NCBI RefSeq assembly: GCF_005405445.1
Contig: NZ_BJEB01000016.1
Location: forward strand, 1 to 37,665
Origin: Paucilactobacillus nenjiangensis
GTDB taxonomy: Bacteria; Bacillota; Bacilli; Lactobacillales; Lactobacillaceae
DNA length: 37,665 bases
Direction of reading: 5' to 3'
The notes under the pieces were generated by a model. It was not told where the DNA came from and ran no database searches. It was given only the letters and a program-made list of their open reading frames with translations. Made by a program: the position numbers and the translations under genes. Shown here piece by piece: positions 1 through 8,492 of the stretch. How positions within the stretch are numbered: the first letter of the stretch is position 1; each line of letters starts with the position of its first letter.

Positions 1-71
1 GATCCTCCAATTTACTTCCTTAATTATACTAAATCAGAGTCTCTATTTAACTTGTACACTTTTTATTCTAG

Positions 72-257
72 GCCCAAGGGAAGAAGAATAAATCAGGGGT
101 GGTTGGTGTATCGTTTGATGAGAGTAAGAATAAATGGACTGCGGGGTTGATGGTAGATGGCAAGTACGTATTACTACAAGATTTCTACGATTTTGACGAA
201 GCAGTCGATGCACGCAAAGCAAGTGAATTGATTTTCCTCAAAATTAAAGCGGGTTAA
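72..257 (+). pseudogene. 3' remnant of an AP2-domain DNA-binding protein
   Basis: An open frame runs from just after a TAG at 69-71 to TAA at 255-257 and encodes about 61 residues. It contains a recognisable AP2/ERF-like DNA-binding domain: NKSGVVGVSFDE, then NKWTAG, a hydrophobic strand, then DFDEAVDARKASE. This domain is typical of phage and mobile-element HNH endonucleases and integrase-like proteins. No convincing start codon with a ribosome binding site lies in frame, and the frame upstream of position 70 carries stops at 21, 30, 48 and 69. The N-terminal part is therefore missing, and I read this as a decayed fragment of a mobile-element gene. A GTG at 99 could in principle start a 52-residue peptide, but no good Shine-Dalgarno sequence precedes it. 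Confidence 0.6.
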
Positions 258-264
258 ATTTAAA

Positions 265-302
265 GGGCCTATCATTTTCCCCAAAATGATAGACCCTTTT
301 TT
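265..302 (+). terminator. Intrinsic terminator between AP2 remnant and mga-like gene
   Basis: A 14-bp near-perfect stem (GGGCCTATCATTTT / AAAATGATAGACCC) with a CCCC loop is followed by a run of six T on the plus strand. On the minus strand the 3' flank is TTTAAATTT, so it may also stop the convergent Mga-like gene, whose stop codon lies at its edge. Confidence 0.8.
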
Positions 303-1758
303 ATGCATTACTATATTTTTCATCTTTAATGGCTTTAATCTTGGTGATTTCTTCGACTAGATTACCCCAGTCTGCTGGTGCAGGAGGTGTACCCCACAAA
401 ATTTGTGGAATTTGAATCAATTCTGAAGGTAAATCCGACAAATAGATATTCGTATTTTCATCCATGGTTTCTTGGACCTGAATATTTGTGTTTCTAAAAT
501 TGTTATTTAATTGTTCAACAATGTATTTCGTGTACAATTTACCTAAAGAAAAATCAACGTAAATGTAAATTGGAGTCACCATAATTTTCATGGGGATTAA
601 ATTAATTAAGACAAAAATATAGCTAAGATATAGATTGGTTTCAAACTTTTTTGAAATTGTCACATCGTCAGTTCGTAAACTATCAATATACTCATGGACA
701 ACACGACTAAATAACGGATTATCTTTTTCGAACATATCAATTTGTGGCTGATCAATAAAAGTGGATGTTTCAACATAAAAATATGAAATCGCAATGTTTA
801 CTCGGGTTAAATTAACCAAGAGTGCTTGCTTATTGATGTGAGCATATCCAGCAGTTGTTTGGCTTTCATAGACCCGTTGGATTAAGTCATTGGACATTTG
901 ATATTCGTGAGGGAATTCCTCTTTAAAAGTGTCATCCAATTCTAAGTAGTCATCGGTAATTAAAAATAAATATAAGTATTTGATTTCCGCGTCTGGCAGT
1001 GGGAAGGTTAGGTGCTCTTCAATCAATTTAACTGCACCAGCTAATTTATCCGTGTAATTATTTAGGTAAGCTGTGTCTAATTCTGATGAATCAATGAATT
1101 GGCGAGATTGTAGGCGTAATAACCAAACCGTAAGGAATGACTTTAGCTTGGAAAATCTAGTATGTGATAAATTAAATTGAAATTTCATATCGAGATCTGA
1201 TATGACTTCTGAAGTGATGGAATTTAGACCTTTGTATTGGCTCGCATTTGGAAAAGATTCAAAATAGATTTGAAATAAATGCTGGCGAATGGCAAATTCG
1301 TCACTTTTTTTGTTTAACGAGACGAAAAATTCATGTTCATTGAGGAGCTGATCCAATTTTTCCTCAGCCTCATAAAAAGGAGAGTTACTTAAAAAAAGCC
1401 GAGACAAATAACTGACCTTAGTGGATAAATATTGAAAAATAAAACGATATTCAAATGCCAAATAAATGGCAGATTGACGCAAGTAAAACGCACCTAAGTC
1501 ATGAATGGCCTTATTGTCTAGGTGAATTCTTTGGAAAACACCACGACTAATTTCCTTAATTTCAACTACCACATCTGAAGTAGCAATTTCCATTAAGTCA
1601 GCGTTCAGGGAGTTAATGGCTTTGTCCATTTTGTAGGTACTTAACTTAAAGGTTTCCATTAAATCTACTTTAGTGGCCTTTAAGTTGCCCTGGTGGAGGA
1701 TATAGTCTAGTACCTCAAAATTACAAGCGTCATCCTTATTTAGTAAATATAATTCCAT
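301..1758 (-). CDS. Mga/AtxA-like helix-turn-helix transcriptional regulator
   Basis: The protein of about 485 residues has the layout of Mga-type regulators: N-terminal winged HTH segments (LKATKVDLMETFKLSTYKMD, about residues 25-50), a long helical PRD-like middle, and an EIIB-like C-terminal region. In this family phosphoenolpyruvate phosphotransferase (PTS) phosphorylation often tunes activity; whether it does so here is inference. I chose ATG at 1758 because TGAGG lies about 8 nt upstream. An upstream ATG at 1779 has a poorer ribosome binding site, and the 16-bp palindrome at 1784-1799 would then abut the start. The gene stands alone, converging with the AP2 remnant. Its target genes are not evident in the window. 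Confidence 0.75.
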   Translation of the reverse strand: MELYLLNKDDACNFEVLDYILHQGNLKATKVDLMETFKLSTYKMDKAINSLNADLMEIATSDVVVEIKEISRGVFQRIHLDNKAIHDLGAFYLRQSAIYLAFEYRFIFQYLSTKVSYLSRLFLSNSPFYEAEEKLDQLLNEHEFFVSLNKKSDEFAIRQHLFQIYFESFPNASQYKGLNSITSEVISDLDMKFQFNLSHTRFSKLKSFLTVWLLRLQSRQFIDSSELDTAYLNNYTDKLAGAVKLIEEHLTFPLPDAEIKYLYLFLITDDYLELDDTFKEEFPHEYQMSNDLIQRVYESQTTAGYAHINKQALLVNLTRVNIAISYFYVETSTFIDQPQIDMFEKDNPLFSRVVHEYIDSLRTDDVTISKKFETNLYLSYIFVLINLIPMKIMVTPIYIYVDFSLGKLYTKYIVEQLNNNFRNTNIQVQETMDENTNIYLSDLPSELIQIPQILWGTPPAPADWGNLVEEITKIKAIKDEKYSNA

Positions 1759-1783
1759 ATCAAATACCTCATAGTTCATACCC

Positions 1784-1799
1784 TACTTCAATTGAAGTA
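1784..1799. promoter_or_regulatory. Perfect 16-bp palindrome upstream of the Mga-like gene
   Basis: TACTTCAATTGAAGTA is a perfect palindrome placed 26 bp before the preferred start of the Mga-like regulator. It is a candidate operator, possibly autoregulatory. Binding is inferred only from position and symmetry. Confidence 0.45.
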
Positions 1800-1935
1800 T
1801 ACCTTAAACGGTACAAAAAGTGAAAAGATAACAATTAGGTAATACCTATGCAGGCAGCGAAAAACGAAACTTTTATGTTATGGTAGTTCATTGCATAATT
1901 ATATTAATAGTTCAGATGATAAAACAAAAGAAAAT

Positions 1936-1972
1936 TAAAAAGAATCAAGTGAATTTAGTCAACTTGATTCTT
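1936..1972 (-). terminator. Terminator of hom-thrB operon
   Basis: Read on the minus strand, an 11-bp perfect stem (AAGAATCAAGT / ACTTGATTCTT) with a 10-11 nt loop is followed by a T-rich tract. It lies 23 bp past the thrB stop. The rest of 1800-1935 holds no gene that I can see. Confidence 0.85.
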
Positions 1973-1994
1973 GATTTGATGAAATTGTTTCAAT

Positions 1995-2861
1995 TTATTT
2001 TTCGACGGTTACGCCATTTTTATCAATTTTTAAAGGAATTACGTCGTCATTAAAGCCAGCTGCCAATAACGATTCTTGGAGTTGAGGAATTTTGTCTGCA
2101 TCAATGATTGTCATGACGGTTGGGCCAGCACCACTCAAATATGTTGCTAACGCACCGACTTCATGGGCAATTTTACGAATTGGTAAGAATTCAGGGACTA
2201 ATTTTTGCCGGTAAGGTTCGTGAAACATATCAGCTTCAATTAGTTTACCAAGTTCTTGATATTTTTTCGTGAAAATCGAAGCGACGAAGGTATTGCCAAT
2301 GGCACTAGCGTGGGTCGCATTCGCAAAGGCAATGTTATTTGGTAGCACACCGCGACTATCGCTAGTCTTTAATTCGTAAGCAGGAACATAAGCGACTAGC
2401 GATAAGTCTGGGAACGGTGCCTGAATCGCGATAAATTTATCATTCACACTGGAACCAATCACTAAATCACCATAGATTGCCGGAGCCACGTTGTCGGGAT
2501 GGCCTTCCATTTCAGCGGCATAATCAATCTTTTGTTGATCTGTTAAGTTGAGCCCAGCTAATTGATTGGCTAGCTCAATACCAGCAACAATGGCGGACGA
2601 GCTACTACCTAACCCACGTGTGACCGGAATGTCGGAAGTCATTTTTAATTCATGTGGGGTTAAATTGGGAGCAATTTTTAAGGCAGTGGAAACGACTAGA
2701 TTAGATTTACTGTTAGATAATCCATGACCTAAATCGTGGAAGACGTGCCATTTTTCAGCTGTACCGATGACTTCGATGGTTAAATATAATGAAACTGCGA
2801 TACCAATTGAATCAAATCCAGGACCAAGATTAGCACTAGTTGCAGGGACTTTGATTTTCAC
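1995..2861 (-). CDS. thrB: Homoserine kinase
   Basis: This is ThrB of 288 residues, the usual length, which phosphorylates L-homoserine to O-phosphohomoserine with ATP in threonine biosynthesis. It is a GHMP-family kinase. Motif 1 is near the N terminus (VPATSANLGPGFDS, residues 5-18), the ATP-binding glycine/serine loop is TRGLGSSSSAIVAG (about residues 81-94), and the C-terminal motif is YLSGAGPTVM. The start is GTG at 2861, preceded by GAGGAA six bases upstream. It is the second gene of hom-thrB, 81 bp after hom with a hairpin between them. Its product feeds ThrC, encoded divergently. Confidence 0.95.
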   Translation of the reverse strand: MKIKVPATSANLGPGFDSIGIAVSLYLTIEVIGTAEKWHVFHDLGHGLSNSKSNLVVSTALKIAPNLTPHELKMTSDIPVTRGLGSSSSAIVAGIELANQLAGLNLTDQQKIDYAAEMEGHPDNVAPAIYGDLVIGSSVNDKFIAIQAPFPDLSLVAYVPAYELKTSDSRGVLPNNIAFANATHASAIGNTFVASIFTKKYQELGKLIEADMFHEPYRQKLVPEFLPIRKIAHEVGALATYLSGAGPTVMTIIDADKIPQLQESLLAAGFNDDVIPLKIDKNGVTVEK

Positions 2862-2893
2862 AGTAATTTCCTCTTTTCATTTTTTCAGCACAA

Positions 2894-2919
2894 AAGCCGG
2901 TTCATTGAAGAACCGACTT
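2894..2919 (-). other. Intercistronic hairpin between hom and thrB
   Basis: An inverted repeat CGGTTC-N6-GAACCG, extended by three more pairs past one mismatch, lies in the hom-thrB gap. On the minus strand it is followed by GCTTTTG, which is too poor in T for a strong terminator. It could attenuate or stabilise the polycistronic message. Confidence 0.5.
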
Positions 2920-2942
2920 AATGGTGATTTAATTTCACGTTT

Positions 2943-4226
2943 TTATTCGCCTAAAACTTTATATGCGGCGCGGAGTTCAATGGTGTCAAATTTATCAATT
3001 TCGGCCTTCAAAGTGGCTAACTGTTTCTTTGACATCGCATGGGTGATGAAAATCACGCGGGCATCAGTATCGTTGGCTTTGGTCTGCACGATTTGACTGA
3101 AACTGGCACCAATTTCCATCATTAATTTAGTGACCTTCAAAATTTGACCAGGCACATCAAGCATTTGAAGCGAAAGGTAATATGGATAAATGACATCACC
3201 CTTATCAATTGGTTCGCTTTCGTGTTGATAGTTATTGAAAGTATTACCCGTGGTTCCTAAGGCAATATTTTTGGTGACTGAGACAATATCACTGAGGACA
3301 CTGTTTGCAGTTGGTAAACCACCAGCACCGGGACCGTAGAATAAGGTTTCACCGACAGCTTGGCCGGTCACCATAACAGCGTTATTTTCATTGTGAATTG
3401 TGGCTAGAGGATGGTCTGAAGGCACTAAGACAGGTGCAACTTCAGCAAAAACACCTTCGCCAACGCGCTTAGCAATCCCTAATAACTTAATGGTATAACC
3501 AAAATCAGCAGCTTGGGCCACGTCTTCTAGTTTGATATTTTGGATACCCTCAATATTGATATCATCCAATGCTAGGTGTGAACCAAATGAAAATTGGCTC
3601 AAAATAATCATTTTGTAAGTTGCATCAATACCAGCAACATCATTGGTTGGATCAGATTCAGCGAAGCCAAGTTCTTGGGCTTTTTTCAAAGCATCTTCAT
3701 AGCTCCACTTTTTTTGTTGCATTTGAGTTAGGATGTAGTTGGTTGTTCCGTTAACAATCCCCTTAACTTCTAAAATTTCATCAGCTGCAAAGCTATTAAC
3801 GATGGTCCGTAAAATTGGAATTCCACCAGCAACACTGGCCTCATAAACTAAATCAGCGTTATTTTTGCGAGCAATTCTGGCAAGTTCATCCCCGTGAGAG
3901 GCAATTAAGTCTTTGTTGGCGGTGACGACATGTTTGTGGGCATTCAAGAGGTTAGTGATAATCTCCTTAGCAGGATCAATCCCACCCATGACTTCCACAG
4001 CAATTTTGATTTCAGGGTCGTTGATGATATCGTCAACGTTATCGGTGAGAATGATGTCATCTGATACTTCACTGCGGTGCTTTGCGACGTTGCGCACTGC
4101 AATGGTCTTGATAACCAATTCCCGACCGGTGATATTTGAAATCTTAGCTTGGTTGTTGGAAACCATTTCTAGTACACCCGAGCCCACAGTTCCCAAACCA
4201 ATCAAACCAATTTTTATTTTTTCCAT
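2943..4226 (-). CDS. hom: Homoserine dehydrogenase
   Basis: This NAD(P)-dependent enzyme of 427 residues reduces aspartate semialdehyde to homoserine, the branch point to threonine and methionine. It carries the N-terminal Rossmann motif GLIGLGTVGSGV (about residues 7-18), the ANKDLIA segment, the catalytic-domain signature ending in NDVAGIDATYKM, and a C-terminal ACT domain (about 350-425, including DVPGQILKVTKLM) that usually mediates threonine feedback inhibition. It is the monofunctional form, without a fused aspartokinase. The start has GAGGCGG seven bases upstream. It is the first gene of the hom-thrB operon and is transcribed away from thrC. Confidence 0.96.
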   Translation of the reverse strand: MEKIKIGLIGLGTVGSGVLEMVSNNQAKISNITGRELVIKTIAVRNVAKHRSEVSDDIILTDNVDDIINDPEIKIAVEVMGGIDPAKEIITNLLNAHKHVVTANKDLIASHGDELARIARKNNADLVYEASVAGGIPILRTIVNSFAADEILEVKGIVNGTTNYILTQMQQKKWSYEDALKKAQELGFAESDPTNDVAGIDATYKMIILSQFSFGSHLALDDINIEGIQNIKLEDVAQAADFGYTIKLLGIAKRVGEGVFAEVAPVLVPSDHPLATIHNENNAVMVTGQAVGETLFYGPGAGGLPTANSVLSDIVSVTKNIALGTTGNTFNNYQHESEPIDKGDVIYPYYLSLQMLDVPGQILKVTKLMMEIGASFSQIVQTKANDTDARVIFITHAMSKKQLATLKAEIDKFDTIELRAAYKVLGE

Positions 4227-4335
4227 GTTTTAACCGCCTCACAATCTTTTTTTCATAATTGCATCCATTTTAACATAGCCTAAATAGTATGTGATAGGTT
4301 ATAATTGCATAAATTAACAAATTCGGAGGTTTATG

Positions 4336-5823
4336 ATGGATTATCGTAGTACTCGAGGATCAATTTCTAATTCTTTAAATTCCGCAGAAGCAGTCATCCA
4401 AGGGCTTGCTCCAGACGGCGGCTTATATGTTCCGGTTGCGTTTCCTAAACCTACAATTGATTTGGCAGCCATTGCAAAACTTACATACAAAGAAACAGCC
4501 AAGTTAGTTTTAAGTTTGTTTTTTGATGACTATACCGATGCACAACTTGATGAAAGTATTCAAGCAGCATACGGCCAGCAATTTGATGACGCAGAGATTG
4601 TCCCTGTCACGAAGAATCATGCGGGCAGTCATTATATGGAATTATTCCATGGGCCTACGTTGGCCTTTAAAGATATTGCCTTACAAATGTTGCCACAATT
4701 GATGGTCCGGGCAGTTAAATTGACCGATGTGAATCGTAAAATTGTCATTTTAACGGCGACTTCTGGTGATACTGGGACTGCTTCGATGAACGGCTTCCGG
4801 GATGTCGATGGCACCCAAGTGATTGTCTTTTATCCAAATGGCGGCGTGAGTCCAGTTCAATTACAACAAATGCTGACGCAACAAGGCAAAAATTTGGATG
4901 TCGTAGCGATTGATGGTAACTTTGATCAAGCTCAGACTGAGGTAAAGCACATTTTTAATGATGTGAAGTTTGGGGAAGAATTGAAACTCAGTGGAAGTCA
5001 ATTTTCATCGGCGAACTCCATGAATATTGGACGATTAGTACCACAAGTGGCGTACTATTTTTATACCTATGGTAAATTAGTGCGTGATGGCGTAATCAAG
5101 TTAGGCGAACCAGTTAATTTTACAGTGCCTACTGGTAATTTTGGAGATATTTTAGCTGGTTATTACGCCAAGAAAATTGGCTTGCCCATCGGGAAGTTGA
5201 TTTGTGCATCTAACCAAAATAATGTGTTAACTGATTTCTTCAAAACTGGTACCTATAATAAGAAACGTGATTTTTATTTAACAAATTCACCTTCGATGGA
5301 TATCATCGTTTCTAGCAACTTAGAACGATTGTTATTTGATGTAGCAGACGGTAACTCGGATAAAGTCATTGAATTAATGAATGGCTTAAATACGCAGGAT
5401 AGTTATACAATTACCGATGAGATGAAACAACGATTGGATGCAGGCTTCGATGCAGGTTTTGCGTCTGAAGATGCGATTAAGTCAGAAATTAAACGTGTTT
5501 ATGATGCTGCAAAGTATACGATTGATCCACATACCGCCGTGGCTTCATATGTCGCTCATCAATATCAACAACGGACGGCGGACACAACGCCAATGGTAAT
5601 TGTAGCAACTGCTAGCCCATACAAATTCCCTGAGACAGTCTACGAAGCCATTACCGGCAAGGAAGTGGTCGAACCAGGTTACGCTGCCGTTGGTCAACTA
5701 TTTGATGTGACCGGTGATCCTGTGCCAGCACCAATGAAGAGTCTCTTTGAAATTGAGCTTCGTCAACAAATCGTTGTGAAACCCGAAGGCATGAAAGAAT
5801 TTATCAAAAATATTGTGAAATAG
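4336..5823 (+). CDS. thrC: Threonine synthase
   Basis: This PLP-dependent fold-type II enzyme of 495 residues converts O-phosphohomoserine to threonine. It shows the N-terminal signature YRSTRG, the PLP-lysine region GPTLAFKDIALQ (lysine near residue 110), SGDTGTA in the phosphate-binding region, and TGNFGDILAGYYAKK. It is the longer fungal/proteobacterial-like type. Two adjacent ATGs exist at 4333 and 4336. GGAGG at 4325-4329 is only three bases from the first and six from the second, so I chose 4336. A TATAAT at 4300-4305 is a likely -10. Hom, ThrB and ThrC together complete homoserine-to-threonine conversion. Confidence 0.95.
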   Translation: MDYRSTRGSISNSLNSAEAVIQGLAPDGGLYVPVAFPKPTIDLAAIAKLTYKETAKLVLSLFFDDYTDAQLDESIQAAYGQQFDDAEIVPVTKNHAGSHYMELFHGPTLAFKDIALQMLPQLMVRAVKLTDVNRKIVILTATSGDTGTASMNGFRDVDGTQVIVFYPNGGVSPVQLQQMLTQQGKNLDVVAIDGNFDQAQTEVKHIFNDVKFGEELKLSGSQFSSANSMNIGRLVPQVAYYFYTYGKLVRDGVIKLGEPVNFTVPTGNFGDILAGYYAKKIGLPIGKLICASNQNNVLTDFFKTGTYNKKRDFYLTNSPSMDIIVSSNLERLLFDVADGNSDKVIELMNGLNTQDSYTITDEMKQRLDAGFDAGFASEDAIKSEIKRVYDAAKYTIDPHTAVASYVAHQYQQRTADTTPMVIVATASPYKFPETVYEAITGKEVVEPGYAAVGQLFDVTGDPVPAPMKSLFEIELRQQIVVKPEGMKEFIKNIVK

Positions 5824-5829
5824 TAGTGA

Positions 5830-5865
5830 AATGACTTATCCATCAGTTGGATAGGCCATTTTTTT
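5830..5865 (+). terminator. thrC terminator
   Basis: A 13-bp stem with minor mismatch (AATGACTTATCCA / TGGATAGGCCATT) is followed by seven T, immediately after the thrC stop. Confidence 0.85.
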
Positions 5866-5899
5866 AATTATTTGATTAAAATTAGATTAGAAAATGTGG

Positions 5900-5927
5900 T
5901 TGATTGATTAAAATAAAGTGCTATAAT
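5900..5927 (+). promoter_or_regulatory. ilvD promoter
   Basis: TTGATT, a 16-bp spacer and TATAAT lie 71 bp before the ilvD ATG. The promoter appears intact although the gene is not. Confidence 0.65.
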
Positions 5928-5997
5928 TCTAATTATTCGAACGAAGATAGGCATATTGGGCTTCGAATACACATATAAACATTTAGGAGATGGTTTA

Positions 5998-7747
5998 ATG
6001 AGCGACACGTTAAACTTTTCTGTCACCGGAGAAGACATGCAAAAGCGCAGTGATCAAATTACGGTTGGTGTTGATCGTGCGCCAGGAAGAAGTCTTCTAT
6101 ATGCGACAGGGAAAGTTAAAAATCCTGAGGACATGAAAAAAACCCTTCATAGCAATTTGTAATTCCTACATAGAAATTGTCCCATGACATGTACATTTAA
6201 GAGAATTGGTTGATATTGCCAAAGAAGAAATTAGAAAAGCCGGCGGAATTCCATTTGAATTCAATACGATTGGTGTTGATGATGGGATTGCAATGGGGCA
6301 CATTGGGATGCGTTATTCACTTCCAAGTCGTGAAATTATTGCCGATGCTGCGGAAACGGTGATTAATGCGCACTGGTTTGACGGTGTTTTATATATGCCA
6401 AACTGTGACAAAATTACTCCAGAAATGCTCATGGCTTCATTACGGACCAATGTTCCTGCCGCGTTTGTGTCAGGTGGACCAATGAAAGCTGGACTGGATC
6501 CAAACGGAAAAGCTGCAACGTTATCGACTGTGTTCGAAGCGGTTGGAGCATTTAAAGATGGCAAAATGAGTAAGGATGATTTTCTGGAACTTGAACAAAA
6601 CGCTTGTCCAAGTTGTGGCTAATGTGCTGGTATGTATACGGCTAATTCAATGAATTCATTGATGGAAGCGATTGGGATGGCACTGCCTTATAACGGGACA
6701 GCACTTGCCGTTTCAGATCAACGAAAAGAATTAGTGCGCGCAGCTGCACGACAAGTAATGGAAAATGTTAAAAATAATTTGAAACCACGCGATATCATCA
6801 CTAAAGATGCAATCGATGATGCATTTGCATTAGACATGGCCATGGGTGGTTCAACTAATACTGTTCTGCATGGTCTCGCCATTGCTCATGAAGCTGGCAT
6901 TAAATATAGTGAAGAAGATATTAATGTAATTGCCAAACGCACACCACATTTGGCTAAAATTGCACCATCATCTTCTTATACGATGGAACAAGTTCATGAA
7001 GCCGGTGGAATTCCAGCAATTATGAATGAGTTAATTGATAAGGGTGGTATTTTACATCCAGATCGCATTACGGTGACCGGCAAAACCATTCGTGAAAACG
7101 TTGCGGGGGCACATACTAAGGACCCTGAAATTATTCGTGAAACTGACAATCCATATTCAGAAGAGGGTGGATTATCCATTCTTTACGGTAACGTTGCCAA
7201 AGATGGCTCAGTAATTAAGGTTGCTGGGGTTGATGACGATATTCATAAATTTGTCGGTAAAGCCATTTGTTTTGATTCACATGATGATGCAGTTGCCGGA
7301 ATTGATGATGGATCTGTTAAAAAAGGTCACGTGGTGGTTATTCGTTATGAAGGACCTAAAGGTGGACCAGGGATGCCGGAAATGTTGAATCCAACCTCGA
7401 ATATTATTGGACGTGGATTAGGTCGTGATGTGGCCTTGATTACTGATGGTCGTTTCTCCGGAGCTACCCATGGAATCTGTATCGGTCACGTTTCACCCGA
7501 AGCTGCATCTGGTGGTGAAATTTCCTTAATTCATGATGGCGATACAATCACAATTGATTTAACTAATCGCACATTAAATGTTGATTTAACACCAGAAGAA
7601 ATGGTCGCACGCCGTGGAGAATTGAAACCATTTAAGCCAAAAGTTCGCTATGGTTATCTCGCTCGTTATCAATATCTCGTGACTTCTGCCAATACTGGTG
7701 GCGTCATGTTAGGTGCTGATGAATTGTTTGGACCGGAAGAAGACTAG
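5998..7747 (+). pseudogene. ilvD: Dihydroxy-acid dehydratase, inactivated (frameshift and two nonsense codons)
   Basis: The reconstructed protein (about 580 codons) is IlvD, the [2Fe-2S]-type dehydratase of isoleucine, valine and pantothenate precursor synthesis. Visible motifs are [36 protein letters not shown] and GRFSGATHG. Three lesions break it. First, a run of seven A at 6136-6142 carries one base too many after the codons for PEDMKK. Second, TGA at 6185-6187 replaces the Gly of the conserved IVPGH motif. Third, TAA at 6620-6622 follows ACPSCG, where Ser is expected. From 6143 to 7747 everything else lies in one frame and looks conserved, so decay is recent. The start codon (AGGAGATGG upstream) and the promoter remain. 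No ilvBN/C or leu genes are adjacent. Confidence 0.93.
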
Positions 7748-8006
7748 AGAGTGCGACACCAATTGGGCTGACCATGAGGATTAACAAGACTAATGAAATG
7801 AACGGCCTAAGTTCATAAATTAGTTGAGATTAAACGCAAGGGTTAGATTGGTGGAGCACGTTTCGCAAACAGAGTGTATAATTCATCCGGTTAATTGGCG
7901 CGAAATAAGGAAGTTTAGCGAAATAGCGGGTTAGGCTAATTAGCTAAAGGACTTATATCAAGCCGATTGGATGGTGGAGCGCGTTTTCGGCTAATCAGAG
8001 TGTATA
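7748..8006. repeat. Tandem pair of ~123/126-bp imperfect repeats (repeat family, locus A)
   Basis: This gene-free interval contains two head-to-tail units, each beginning AGAGTG (7748 and 7871), and a third start at 7997. Each unit ends with TGGTGGAGC followed by (A/G)CGTTT (7849 and 7972). The first unit has a nested hairpin: ACTAAT/ATTAGT outside ATGAAC-N7-GTTCAT (7798-7816). The second pairs ATAAG (7905) with CTTAT (7952) and TTAGC with GCTAA inside. The head of unit 1 (GTGCGACACC, then GGGCTG) matches the repeats at 10804 and 27940. There is no coding potential. The remaining bases to 8070 are the leader of the next gene. Confidence 0.7.
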
Positions 8007-8070
8007 ACCAACCAAACTTGCCGTAAAAACATTTTTATAAAGTTCACATTTTAAGAAAGTTGGTGCGATT

Positions 8071-8376
8071 ATGACAAAAGAACCGCAAACAACTGATTCA
8101 GTTAGTGATTTACAAGATCGAATGTTAACCGAAATGGAAAAAGTAATCGATCCTGAATTGAGGGTAGACTTAGTAAGTCTAGGATTGATTTATGGGCTGA
8201 GCATGACGGACGGGGTAGTGACAGTCACAATGACGCTAACCACCATGGGATGTCCCATTTCAGATGTTCTAGCAAATTTAATCCAAGCGGCATTAGAAAA
8301 TAAAGTGGCGGAGGTTAAAGAAGTCAAAATTGATTTAGTTTGGGAGCCAGCTTGGACACCAGCCAAGATGAGTTGA
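8071..8376 (+). CDS. DUF59/MIP18-family metal-sulfur cluster assembly protein (SufT-like)
   Basis: This small 101-residue protein spans nearly a single DUF59 domain. Landmarks are VIDPELRVDLVSLGLIYGL (residues 26-44), the strand-rich VTVTMTLTTMGCPISD with the conserved Cys (about residue 70), and the closing VWEPAWTPAKMS. Relatives (PaaD, SufT, human MIP18/CIAO2) act in Fe-S cluster maturation. The exact role of the lone lactobacillar proteins is not settled. The ribosome binding site is weak (AAGAAAG, distant). It is monocistronic, lying between the repeat cluster and a transporter. It is notable that the nearest gene, ilvD, encodes an Fe-S enzyme and is dead, but I infer no link. Confidence 0.85.
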   Translation: MTKEPQTTDSVSDLQDRMLTEMEKVIDPELRVDLVSLGLIYGLSMTDGVVTVTMTLTTMGCPISDVLANLIQAALENKVAEVKEVKIDLVWEPAWTPAKMS

Positions 8377-8447
8377 TATGCACGAATGGTGACAGGCTAT
8401 CATATGTAATCAAGACAAGATATTTTAGGAGTAGAATTCGAATCTGA

Positions 8448-8476
8448 TTGATGATTAAAAAACGTTCACATATAAC
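8448..8476 (+). promoter_or_regulatory. Promoter of BASS transporter gene
   Basis: TTGATG, a 17-bp spacer and TATAAC. Predicted transcription would start near 8483, giving a leader of about 55 nt that includes the hairpin at 8493-8514. Confidence 0.6.
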
Positions 8477-8492
8477 ATAGTAAATAACACAC

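Noticed and set aside
1-70. Left edge as the terminal inverted repeat of an insertion sequence
   Set aside because: I could not match it to a known IS end and the partner end is outside the window.
6185-6622. In-frame TGA (6185) and TAA (6620) in ilvD as recoding (selenocysteine or read-through)
   Set aside because: The TGA replaces a conserved Gly, not a Cys, the TAA replaces a Ser, no SECIS-like hairpin was seen, and a frameshift lies upstream. Pseudogene decay is simpler.
8377-8425. Possible fourth, diverged copy of the repeat head (TGCACGAAT, then GACAGGCT)
   Set aside because: Only a few short blocks match, with indels and without the central inverted repeat or tail motif; it could be chance.
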